Assembly (NCBI GenBank): GCA_026416775.1
Contig: JAOAEN010000033.1
Span: 3,383 to 9,359 of the forward strand
Direction of reading: 5' to 3'
Length of the DNA stretch: 5,977 nucleotides
Source: Dehalococcoidales bacterium
GTDB lineage: Bacteria; Chloroflexota; Dehalococcoidia; Dehalococcoidales; RBG-16-60-22
The notes beneath the pieces were generated by a model. The model saw nothing but the letters and a program-made list of their open reading frames with translations, did not search any database and was not told where the DNA came from. The position numbers and the translations under genes were made by a program. Below are positions 1 to 5,977 of the stretch, piece by piece. Numbering within the stretch: the first letter of the stretch is position 1; each line of letters begins with the position of its first letter.

Positions 1-1
1 C

Positions 2-1756
2 AACGAGCACGGTTTTGACCATTTCAGGGTGGGGATTGCCGTGCCGGTACAGCGCATGGTGCAGTCGGATGCCTCGGGGGTCATGTTCACCGTGGATCCC
101 ACCACGAACGACCGGGGAAAGATCGTCATTGAGGCGGTCCTCGGGCTTGGCGGGATGGGTGTCTCCGGCGATGTCACCCCGGACCACTACGTCGTTGACA
201 AGGAAAGCCTGCTCATCCTGAGAAAAGAGGTCAAGAAACAGGAATGGAAGCTCGTCAAGAAGACCGGTGCCCACGGCAAGGCGGATAACGTCAAGGTGCA
301 CCTTACCCGGAAGGAGCAGGAAAAGCAGAAAATCACCGACGATGATATCACCTCCCTTGCCAGAATCGGCAAGACGCTGGAAAAGCACTACGGGTATCCC
401 CAGGACGTGGAGTGGGCAAAGGAAGGGGACAAGATTTATATTGTCCAGACGCGCCCGGTCACCACGATCAGGGAAGGGGCAGTCACCCATGATCACGTTA
501 TTGAAGCCGCCGTGCTTCTTTCCGGCGCCCCGGCAAGCCCGGGGATTGCCTCGGGCCCGGTGAAGATCGTCCCCTCTCCAGCCCACATTGACAAGGTACA
601 GGAAGGGGATATCCTTGTTGCCGAGATGACCACCCCGGACTTTGTCCCGGCGATGAAGCGGGCTGCCGCCATCGTTACCGACCGCGGCGGGAGGACCGCC
701 CATGCCGCCATCGTCAGCCGCGAGCTTGGTATCCCCTGCGTGGTCGGCTGTGAGAAAGCCACCACCGCCCTCAGGGACGGGCAGATCATCACCGTGGACG
801 GCAGCTCGGGTAAGGTCTACGACGGCAGGGTAGAAGTGAAGAAAGAAACCCGCACACGCGCCCGCGGTGAGGTCAAGACGAGGACCAAGGTCCTCGTCAA
901 CCTGGCACAGCCCGACCTTGTTGACCGGGTTGCCCAGCGCGATGTTGACGGCATCGGGCTACTACGTGCCGAGTTCATGGTCGCCCAGATCGGTGAGCAT
1001 CCCAGCTACATGATCGAGCAGGGAAGGGGGCAGGAATTCGTCGATAAGCTTGCCAGCGGGCTTGAGAAGTTCGCCCGGGCATTCTACCCGCGCCAGGTGG
1101 TCTACCGCACCAATGACTTCAAGTCCAACGAATACAAGGCCCTCAAGGGCGGCGAGAAATACGAGCAGGACGAGGAAAACCCCATGCTCGGCTACCGGGG
1201 TGCCTCACGCTACATCACCGATGTTGCCACCTTCAAGCTCGAGCTTGCCGCCATCAAGAAGGTGAGGGAGAAATACGATAACCTCTGGGTGATGATCCCC
1301 TTCGTGCGGACGGTATCCGAGCTTGAGCGCACGGTCAGGATTATGGCGGAAGAGGGACTAGCACGCTCGCCCACCTTCAAGATCTGGATGATGTGCGAGG
1401 TACCCTCCAACGTTATCCTGCTTGAGAAGTTCATCGCGGTGGGCATTGACGGGATATCCATCGGCTCCAATGACCTGACCCAGCTCACCCTCGGCGTCGA
1501 CCGGGACAGCGCCAGGCTTGCCAGCACCTTTGACGAGCGCGATGAAGCCGTCATGCTTTCCATTGAAAGGGTAGTCAAGGGCTGCAGGGCCGCCGGGATC
1601 ACCTGCTCCATCTGCGGGCAGGCACCATCGGTCTATCCGGAGATCACCGAAAAGCTGGTGGAATGGGGCATCACATCAATATCCGTCAGCCCCGATATGA
1701 TTGACGTCACGCGCGACATCATTGCACGGGTGGAAGACAAACTGGGCATCAAGTGA
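2..1756 (+). CDS. ppsA: Phosphoenolpyruvate synthase (pyruvate, water dikinase), 5'-truncated by window edge
   Basis: Converts pyruvate, ATP and water to PEP, AMP and phosphate in the cytoplasm, the entry step of gluconeogenesis from pyruvate. The reading frame is open from base 2, so the true start lies upstream; about 584 residues are visible of a family usually near 750-800, so roughly 170-200 N-terminal residues are missing. Counting the codon at base 2 as residue 1, the end of the ATP-binding PPDK_N domain (VQRMVQSDASGVMFTVDP, then QTRPVT near 149-154) comes first. Next is the swivelling phosphohistidine domain with GGRTAHAAIVSREL, catalytic His at 234 (bases 701-703). Last is the PEP/pyruvate TIM barrel (about 285-580) with GLLRAEF, ENPMLGYRG, GSNDLTQ and the catalytic Cys of SICGQAPS at 538 (bases 1613-1615). 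All expected active-site elements are present. The Thr just before the His corresponds to the site modified by the PpsR regulatory kinase in E. coli, so similar control is possible. It overlaps dgt by 4 bases. Confidence 0.96.
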   Translation, partial: NEHGFDHFRVGIAVPVQRMVQSDASGVMFTVDPTTNDRGKIVIEAVLGLGGMGVSGDVTPDHYVVDKESLLILRKEVKKQEWKLVKKTGAHGKADNVKVHLTRKEQEKQKITDDDITSLARIGKTLEKHYGYPQDVEWAKEGDKIYIVQTRPVTTIREGAVTHDHVIEAAVLLSGAPASPGIASGPVKIVPSPAHIDKVQEGDILVAEMTTPDFVPAMKRAAAIVTDRGGRTAHAAIVSRELGIPCVVGCEKATTALRDGQIITVDGSSGKVYDGRVEVKKETRTRARGEVKTRTKVLVNLAQPDLVDRVAQRDVDGIGLLRAEFMVAQIGEHPSYMIEQGRGQEFVDKLASGLEKFARAFYPRQVVYRTNDFKSNEYKALKGGEKYEQDEENPMLGYRGASRYITDVATFKLELAAIKKVREKYDNLWVMIPFVRTVSELERTVRIMAEEGLARSPTFKIWMMCEVPSNVILLEKFIAVGIDGISIGSNDLTQLTLGVDRDSARLASTFDERDEAVMLSIERVVKGCRAAGITCSICGQAPSVYPEITEKLVEWGITSISVSPDMIDVTRDIIARVEDKLGIK

Positions 1757-2808
1757 TCGAGGAGCTTCGCATTCGCCAGCTTACCGAGGAGAAGGAAGAA
1801 AGCCTCTCTCCGCTGGCAGCAAGGAGCCGGCTTTCACGGGGAAGAGAGCGTCCCGAAGCCCCTGACCCCATCCGCACCGCCTTTCAGCGCGACCGCGACC
1901 GCATTATCCACTGCAAGGCCTTCCGCCGCCTGAAGCACAAGACGCAGGTCTTCATCGCCCCGCCCGGTGACCATTTCGTCACCCGGCTCACCCACACGCT
2001 CGAAGTGGCGCAGATTGCCCGCACCGTTGCCCGGGCACTTGCCCTGAACGAAGACCTCACCGAGGCCATCGCCCTCGGTCATGACCTGGGACACACCCCG
2101 TTCGGGCACGTTGGCGAGGAAGTGCTTGACGAGCTTTCCCCGCATGGCTTCCGCCATAACGAGCAGAGCCTGCGCGTCGTTGACCGGCTGGAAAACGAAA
2201 GACGCGGGCTCAATCTCACCTGGGAAGTCAGGGACGGGATCGTCAACCATTCCAAGTCGCGCACCGGCGACATCCTCGGCGAGGAATGGGGTGAGGTCGG
2301 CACCGTTGAAGGCGAGGTGGTAAAGATCGCTGACATGGTTGCCTACATCAACCACGACATCGGCGATGCCATCCGCGCCGGAATCATCCGGGAAAGGGAT
2401 CTGCCCCTTGAAGCGGTGAGGGTGCTCGGGCTTTCCCCCTCCCAGCGCATCAACACCATGGTGAGCGACATCATCATCACCTCATGGGACGTGCGCACCT
2501 GCCAGAGACCTGATAGAATAGGAGAAAAGCGGTACATCAGGATGAGCGAACCGGTGCTGAAAGCTGCCTATATCATGAACGAGTTCCTCTTCAAGAATGT
2601 CTATCAACCATGTTCAAACTCGCCGCAGGCAAACCGGGCAAGGGAGGTGCTCCGCCTGCTCTACGGCTACTTTACCACCCATCAGGACAGGGTGCCGCCA
2701 GAGTTCTACCGCCCCGGTGAGCCTGCCGGGCGGGGCATTGTGGACTATATCGCCGGCATGACCGACCAGTTTGCCCTCAGGCTTGCCGACGAAATAGCAA
2801 ACTCCTGA
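1753..2808 (+). CDS. dgt: Deoxyguanosinetriphosphate triphosphohydrolase-like HD-domain protein
   Basis: Predicted to hydrolyse dNTPs to deoxynucleosides and inorganic triphosphate, limiting dNTP pools; cytoplasmic and metal dependent. It has 351 residues, the usual length for the shorter dGTPase-like bacterial proteins. The N-terminal signature LSPLAARSRLSRGR is followed by RDRDRIIHCKAFRRLKHKTQ (about 46-65), typical of the family. HD-type metal ligands are visible as H81 (RLTHTLEV), H110-D111 (LGHDLGHTPFGH) and D202 (YINHDIGD). The C-terminal part (about 230-351) is helical and less diagnostic. The GTG start at 1753 overlaps the ppsA TGA (GTGA); no good Shine-Dalgarno precedes it, so translation is probably coupled to ppsA. 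The family's conserved N-terminus begins within the first 20 residues, which supports this start. Substrate preference among dNTPs cannot be read from the sequence. Confidence 0.93.
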   Translation: MIEELRIRQLTEEKEESLSPLAARSRLSRGRERPEAPDPIRTAFQRDRDRIIHCKAFRRLKHKTQVFIAPPGDHFVTRLTHTLEVAQIARTVARALALNEDLTEAIALGHDLGHTPFGHVGEEVLDELSPHGFRHNEQSLRVVDRLENERRGLNLTWEVRDGIVNHSKSRTGDILGEEWGEVGTVEGEVVKIADMVAYINHDIGDAIRAGIIRERDLPLEAVRVLGLSPSQRINTMVSDIIITSWDVRTCQRPDRIGEKRYIRMSEPVLKAAYIMNEFLFKNVYQPCSNSPQANRAREVLRLLYGYFTTHQDRVPPEFYRPGEPAGRGIVDYIAGMTDQFALRLADEIANS

Positions 2809-2841
2809 AAAATGTTTAACCTGCCGCACGGGACCAAGGAG

Positions 2842-2849
2842 AAAAAGGA
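2842..2849 (+). promoter_or_regulatory. Ribosome-binding site of the ymdB-family gene
   Basis: The 52-base gap after dgt is rich in purines. AAAAAGGA at 2842-2849 lies 11 bases before ATG 2861 and is the best-placed Shine-Dalgarno candidate. A stronger AAGGAG at 2836-2841 is 19 bases from the ATG, which is farther than normal. No convincing -35/-10 pair or hairpin terminator is seen in the gap, so readthrough from dgt is the simplest assumption. Confidence 0.55.
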
Positions 2850-2860
2850 AATATCTTAGC

Positions 2861-3634
2861 ATGATAATTCTGGCCATCGGAGACATCGTCGGCAAGCCGG
2901 GAAGGCAGGCAGTGCAGGAATTCGTACCGCCCCTCCGCAGCGAGTACGCGATAGACCTCGTCATCGCCAACGGTGAAAATGCCGCCGGCGGCTTCGGGCT
3001 CACTGTGGCAACCGCCCAGGAGATTTTAAGCTGCGGGGTGGACGTCATCACCTCAGGAAACCATATCTGGGCGCAGAAGGAGATCATCCCCTACCTTGAT
3101 GAGGACGTCCCCGTCCTGAGACCGCTAAACTATCCCGCCGGGGTACCGGGGCGGGGGTGGCGGATCGTCAAAGACGTCCTCGTGGTCAACCTTATCGGCA
3201 GGACATTCATGAGCAGCTACGACTGTCCCTTCCGGGCAATGGACAGCCTCCTGGAAAGTCTTTCGCCAAGACCGAAGGTCATCGTCATTGACTTCCATGC
3301 CGAAGCGACTTCGGAGAAGGTGGCACTGGGGCGCTACCTTGACGGGAGGGTCAGCGCGGTGCTGGGCACCCATACCCACGTGGGTACGGTTGACGCACGC
3401 ATCCTGCCGCAGGGTACCGCCTACGTGACCGATATCGGCATGACCGGGCCGGACGATTCGGTCATCGGCGATGATGCCGATTCCGTCATCCAGCGCTTTC
3501 TCACGATGATGCCCCACCACCTTTCCGTGGGCAGGGGAAAACCCGTCCTCAACGCCATCCTTGTTGAGGTGGACAGGACAAGCGGGCGGGCAAGCCGCAT
3601 CCAGCGCATCTACCGGGAGCTTGATAAGCCATGA
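2861..3634 (+). CDS. ymdB: YmdB-family metallophosphoesterase (TIGR00282 type)
   Basis: Member of the calcineurin-like family whose characterised relatives (Bacillus YmdB, Deinococcus DR1281) hydrolyse cyclic nucleotides, including 2',3'-cAMP and 3',5'-cAMP; in Bacillus it influences the biofilm/motility choice. It has 257 residues, close to the 260-265 of the family. The dinuclear metal site is complete: D8 (AIGDIVG), E39-N40 (ANGEN), N67-H68 (TSGNHIW), H146 (DFHAEATSEK), H171 and H173 (GTHTHVGT). The DIGMTGP motif near 191-197 is also characteristic. No signal peptide or membrane segment is visible, so it is expected in the cytoplasm. The ATG is preceded by a purine-rich ribosome site, and the gene ends in an ATGA overlap with the PHP gene. 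In many bacteria this gene sits next to RNase Y (rny), which is not in this window. The family call is firm; the physiological substrate here is inferred. Confidence 0.94.
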   Translation: MIILAIGDIVGKPGRQAVQEFVPPLRSEYAIDLVIANGENAAGGFGLTVATAQEILSCGVDVITSGNHIWAQKEIIPYLDEDVPVLRPLNYPAGVPGRGWRIVKDVLVVNLIGRTFMSSYDCPFRAMDSLLESLSPRPKVIVIDFHAEATSEKVALGRYLDGRVSAVLGTHTHVGTVDARILPQGTAYVTDIGMTGPDDSVIGDDADSVIQRFLTMMPHHLSVGRGKPVLNAILVEVDRTSGRASRIQRIYRELDKP

Positions 3635-4488
3635 GCAAGGTTGACCTGCACGTGCATTCCACCGCTTCCGACGGCAGGTATTCGCCCAGGGAAATCATCC
3701 GTATGGCGGTAGCCCGGGGGCTGGAATACCTCGCCCTGACCGACCACGACTCGGTGGACGGTATTGAGGAAGCCACGCGCACCGCAGAGGAATATCCCGG
3801 ACTGACCTTCATCCCGGGCGTAGAGATCAGCACCGATGTTGCGGACGGTGAAATCCACATGCTCGGCTACTTCATTGACCACACCGATCGCAGGCTCCGG
3901 GAAGCCCTGGAAGAGTTCCGCACCTCGCGGGAAAACCGCGCGCAGGGCATGGTGAAGAAACTTGCCGGGCTTGGCATGCCGCTTGAGTGGGAACGTGTCC
4001 AGGAACTTGCCGGAGATGGCAGCATCGGGCGTCCCCACATCGCCCGGGCAATGCTGGAAAAGGGCTACATCAGCAGTTTTGAAGAAGCCTTTGAAAAATA
4101 TATCGGCCGGGGATGCCCGGCCTACGTTGAGCGCAAGAAGATGACACCTCAGGAGGCGGTGAGGCTCGTTCTGGATGGCGGGGGGCTGCCCGTGCTTGCC
4201 CATCCTTTCACCGTGGCAAACCCCGAAGGCTGGCTGAAAGAACTGAAACCCGCCGGGCTTATCGGTGTGGAAGCCTACTACCGGGATAATACCCCCGAGG
4301 CAACTTCCGCCACGCTAAGTCTGGCAGAAAGGTACGGGCTAATCGTCACCGGCGGCAGTGACTACCACGGGATCGGGGAAAGCCATGAGGTCGGGCTAGG
4401 CGGCGTGATGGTACCCGTCACGGCAGCCGAGGGGCTCATTCGGCTCGCGCGGGAGCGCGGCATTCCGCGGGCATCGCAAAGGCCATGA
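3631..4488 (+). CDS. PHP-domain phosphoesterase, RNase AM (YciV/TrpH) / 3',5'-nucleoside bisphosphate phosphatase type
   Basis: Relatives in COG0613 either remove the 3' phosphate of nucleoside 3',5'-bisphosphates such as pAp, or act as a 5'-to-3' exonuclease on short RNAs and rRNA 5' ends (E. coli RNase AM). It has 285 residues, near the usual 275-295. The trinuclear metal ligands expected of PHP proteins are visible: H7 and H9 (DLHVHSTASDG), D14, H39 and D40 (LTDHDSVDG), E65 (PGVEIS), H76 (EIHMLGY), H136 (GRPHIARAM), H191 (PVLAHPF), and D244 and H246 (GGSDYHG). An insert subdomain of about 95-180 contains the family marker FEKYIGRGCPAYV. The start overlaps the ymdB stop (ATGA), with GGGAG at 3615-3619 eleven bases upstream. 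Soluble and cytoplasmic. The sequence alone does not separate bisphosphate phosphatase from exonuclease activity, so no symbol is given. Confidence 0.92.
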   Translation: MSKVDLHVHSTASDGRYSPREIIRMAVARGLEYLALTDHDSVDGIEEATRTAEEYPGLTFIPGVEISTDVADGEIHMLGYFIDHTDRRLREALEEFRTSRENRAQGMVKKLAGLGMPLEWERVQELAGDGSIGRPHIARAMLEKGYISSFEEAFEKYIGRGCPAYVERKKMTPQEAVRLVLDGGGLPVLAHPFTVANPEGWLKELKPAGLIGVEAYYRDNTPEATSATLSLAERYGLIVTGGSDYHGIGESHEVGLGGVMVPVTAAEGLIRLARERGIPRASQRP

Positions 4489-4514
4489 TGTTATCTCCAT
4501 TCGGGACACATACC

Positions 4515-4522
4515 GGGGGTGA
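4515..4522 (+). promoter_or_regulatory. Shine-Dalgarno sequence that decides the plsY start
   Basis: GGGGGTGA matches the anti-Shine-Dalgarno complement GGAGGTGA at seven of eight positions and sits 5 bases before ATG 4528. An in-frame GTG at 4519 lies inside this element and is therefore a poor start, so ATG 4528 is preferred although GTG 4519 would give a protein three residues longer. Confidence 0.7.
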
Positions 4523-4527
4523 CACTG

Positions 4528-5277
4528 ATGGGTAATATCCTCGTCTGGGTAATGCTTGTCGTGCTTGCCTATCTGGTCGGTTCAATCCCGTTTGCCTATC
4601 TTGCCGCCAGGGCGCGCGGGATCGATCTGCGCTGGAACGGCACCCAGCAGATAGGCGGCGGCAACCTCTGGCGCACGGTCTCCAAGAAGCTCGGAATCGC
4701 GGTGGGCGCCTGGGACTTTTTCAAGGGCATGCTCATGGTGCTCATCGCATGGCGGGTGGGGCTTGACGCCGGGCAGCAGCTCACCGTGGGGCTTGCGGCG
4801 ATCGTGGGGCACAACTGGCCGGTGTTCCTGCGCTTCCACGGGGGAAGGGGAGTCGCCACAAGCCTGGGGATAATAATCGTCCTGCCCATCCTCAACAAGG
4901 ATGTTACCCCCTGGACCACCGTGGCCTTTTTTACCGCGGTAGTGGTCGTCATCATCTTCACCCGCCGCACCCCGGTGCCGATACTCGTCGGTACGCTCCT
5001 GCTGCCGGTCTTCAGCGCCATTCTTCATGACCCGCTCTCCGTAACGTTGGGCTTCACCGCGATGGCGCTCATCCTCATCATCAAACGCCTTACCGCCCAG
5101 CCCCCGATAGAAAAGCCGAATGTCAGGATGGGACGCATCCTCTTAAACCGCTTCCTCTACGACCGCGATATCGCCGACCGCAAGGCCTGGGTCTACCGCA
5201 GGCACCATGCCCACAGGCGCGGTGAAGAAAGACACCGAAAGAAAGCAGATGAACACGCCCCACCGCAGGGAAATTGA
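4528..5277 (+). CDS. plsY: Divergent PlsY-like glycerol-3-phosphate acyltransferase (membrane protein)
   Basis: PlsY transfers an acyl group from acyl-phosphate to glycerol-3-phosphate, making lysophosphatidic acid at the inner membrane, the first step of phospholipid synthesis. The protein has 249 residues from ATG 4528, longer than the usual 190-215. Motif 1 is recognisable (VGSIPFAYL, 17-25) and so is motif 3 (GHNWPVFLRFHGGRGVATSLG, 94-114, with Arg where Lys is usual). Motif 2 is aberrant: GGGNLWRT (43-50) runs straight to SKKLG and a WDFFKG segment, apparently lacking about five residues of the canonical GSGNxGxTNxxR stretch. Hydrophobic segments lie near 3-25, 54-76, 85-100, 108-122, 130-146, 150-165 and 170-186. 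Residues 187-249 form a polar, basic tail rich in His and Arg (YRRHHAHRR at 223-231). It could be a paralogue with changed substrate or weak activity; another bona fide plsY elsewhere in the genome is possible. The last 29 bases overlap the phosphatase gene. Confidence 0.82.
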   Translation: MGNILVWVMLVVLAYLVGSIPFAYLAARARGIDLRWNGTQQIGGGNLWRTVSKKLGIAVGAWDFFKGMLMVLIAWRVGLDAGQQLTVGLAAIVGHNWPVFLRFHGGRGVATSLGIIIVLPILNKDVTPWTTVAFFTAVVVVIIFTRRTPVPILVGTLLLPVFSAILHDPLSVTLGFTAMALILIIKRLTAQPPIEKPNVRMGRILLNRFLYDRDIADRKAWVYRRHHAHRRGEERHRKKADEHAPPQGN

Positions 5278-5977
5278 GTTTGAAAGGATAATCAATTTCC
5301 GCGACCTCGGCGGCTACCGCACCGAAGACGGTTCTACTGTTGCCTGGCGGCGCATCTTCCGCAGCGGTACCCTTCACGGCATGACCGCCAACGACCTTGC
5401 CCGGCTGAGGGAACTCGGGCTTAAAACCATCCTTGACCTCAGGAGCGACTGGGAAGTGGAACGCCGCGGCAGAGAAACGCTCCTTCAGTCGGGGTTCTGC
5501 TACCGCTGCGTCCCCTTCGCCCCCGATGACGAATTCCAGGGCCACGGGATGCCGACCTTCGACGGGTTCCCCGGCATGGGCGAGTTTTATGTCCACCTTA
5601 TCAGGCAGGAATGGTTCGGCAGGCGCATCGTCACCGCGCTTGAGACCATCGCGCGGAAGGAGAACCTTCCCCTCGTCTTCCACTGCGCCGCCGGCAAGGA
5701 CAGGACGGGCATCCTTGCGGGCATTCTCCTGAGCGTGCTCGGCGTCCCCGATGAGGATGTGGCAAAAGACTATGCCCTTTCCACCCCGCACATCCAGCGG
5801 CTCCTGGGGCGGCTCCAGCACGAAGCGCGGATGCCGGATGAGTTCAGGAAACTGCCGGAGTTTTTCTGGCAGACCCCGCCCGAATCAATGCTGATGCTCC
5901 TCCGTGCCATCCGCGATGGATACGGCTCCGCCGCAGGCTATCTCCTCAGGAGCGGTGCCACGCCATCGCTTATCGGG
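5249..5977 (+). CDS. Tyrosine/dual-specificity protein phosphatase, MptpB/LipA-like (Y_phosphatase3), 3'-truncated by window edge
   Basis: Cysteine-dependent phosphatase of the family that includes mycobacterial PtpB and Listeria LipA, whose members dephosphorylate phosphotyrosine and in some cases phosphoserine/threonine or phosphoinositides. The 243 visible codons contain no stop, so the end lies beyond the window; the family is usually about 240-280 residues, so little is missing. Diagnostic motifs are INFRDLGGYRTEDG (15-28), the RSGTL element (38-42), LGLKTILDLRSDWEVE (56-71) and the complete P-loop HCAAGKDRTG (145-154) with nucleophile C146 (bases 5684-5686) and R152. LGVPDEDVAKDYALS (164-178) also follows the family pattern. 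No signal peptide or membrane segment is seen, so a cytoplasmic site is expected. ATG 5249 lies inside the end of plsY with only a weak AAAGAAAG upstream. In-frame GTG 5222 and ATG 5207 are alternatives that add 9 or 14 residues, so the start is uncertain. The substrate is unknown. Confidence 0.9.
   Translation, partial: MNTPHRREIEFERIINFRDLGGYRTEDGSTVAWRRIFRSGTLHGMTANDLARLRELGLKTILDLRSDWEVERRGRETLLQSGFCYRCVPFAPDDEFQGHGMPTFDGFPGMGEFYVHLIRQEWFGRRIVTALETIARKENLPLVFHCAAGKDRTGILAGILLSVLGVPDEDVAKDYALSTPHIQRLLGRLQHEARMPDEFRKLPEFFWQTPPESMLMLLRAIRDGYGSAAGYLLRSGATPSLIG

Noticed and set aside
1834..2355. Antisense open frame of 173 codons opposite dgt
   Set aside because: It mirrors the conserved HD-domain coding region and has no recognisable family features.
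2809..2860. Possible promoter or terminator in the dgt-ymdB gap
   Set aside because: No paired -35/-10 elements and no stem followed by T residues could be found; only ribosome-binding purine runs are evident.
2614..3087. Antisense open frame of 157 codons spanning the dgt-ymdB gap
   Set aside because: It crosses the ends of two well-supported genes on the other strand, has no recognisable domain, and would need a promoter and ribosome site that I do not see.
3140..3163. Run of G tracts (GGGG, GGGG, GGGGG, then GG-C-GG) suggesting a G-quadruplex
   Set aside because: The fourth tract is interrupted, and the stretch is explained by Gly, Val, Arg and Trp codons of the YmdB-family protein in GC-rich DNA.
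3610..4203. Antisense open frame of 197 codons opposite the PHP gene
   Set aside because: It lies wholly opposite a gene with all PHP metal ligands and shows no domain of its own.
4446..4469. Two overlapping GC-rich 5-bp hairpins near the end of the PHP gene (CGCGC-GGGA-GCGCG and CGCGG-CATT-CCGCG)
   Set aside because: They are short, mutually exclusive, inside coding sequence and not followed by a T-run, so they do not qualify as a terminator and are expected by chance in GC-rich DNA.
5123..5821. Long antisense open frame of 232 codons opposite the end of plsY and the phosphatase gene
   Set aside because: The + strand carries a clear phosphatase with a full P-loop. The antisense protein has no recognisable motif, and such frames are common opposite GC-rich codons.
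1..5977. A new defence, mobile or signalling system
   Set aside because: Every gene belongs to a recognisable housekeeping family. There are no repeats, transposases, integrases, att-like sites or unexplained long gaps.

Overview
The window is a GC-rich (roughly 60% by eye), densely packed bacterial segment. All six recognisable genes lie on the + strand. Order: ppsA (phosphoenolpyruvate synthase, 5' end outside the window), a dgt-type HD-domain dNTP triphosphohydrolase, a YmdB-family metallophosphodiesterase, a PHP-domain phosphoesterase of the RNase AM / 3',5'-bisphosphate phosphatase type, a divergent PlsY-like membrane acyltransferase, and an MptpB/LipA-like tyrosine phosphatase whose 3' end runs off the window. 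The taxon cannot be fixed from this sequence. The gene families, GC-rich codon use and presence of PlsY indicate a bacterium. A Chloroflexota/Dehalococcoidia-like or other GC-rich anaerobe would fit, but that is a low-confidence impression from memory of similar gene sets.

Layout: ppsA ends at 1756 and overlaps the GTG start of dgt by 4 bases (1753-1756). A 52-base gap (2809-2860) holds a purine-rich ribosome-binding region before ymdB. ymdB overlaps the PHP gene by 4 bases (ATGA, 3631-3634). A 39-base gap (4489-4527) carries a strong Shine-Dalgarno sequence that points to ATG 4528 as the plsY start. The phosphatase gene begins inside the 3' end of plsY. No stretch of 300 bases lacks a gene, and I see no convincing promoter, terminator, tRNA, rRNA, CRISPR array, insertion sequence or large repeat. 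The simplest reading is one polycistronic unit, or part of one.

Function: ppsA feeds gluconeogenesis by making PEP from pyruvate. The next three genes are all predicted metal-dependent nucleotide or RNA-end hydrolases: dNTP to deoxynucleoside plus triphosphate, cyclic nucleotide hydrolysis, and 3',5'-bisphosphate or RNA 5'-end trimming. They may form a nucleotide-turnover group. The last two concern membrane phospholipid synthesis (plsY-like) and dephosphorylation (phosphatase). This is mostly ordinary housekeeping content. I found no clear new system. The item most worth a second look is the PlsY-like protein, whose second signature motif looks shortened and altered and which carries a basic, His/Arg-rich C-terminal tail overlapped by the next gene.
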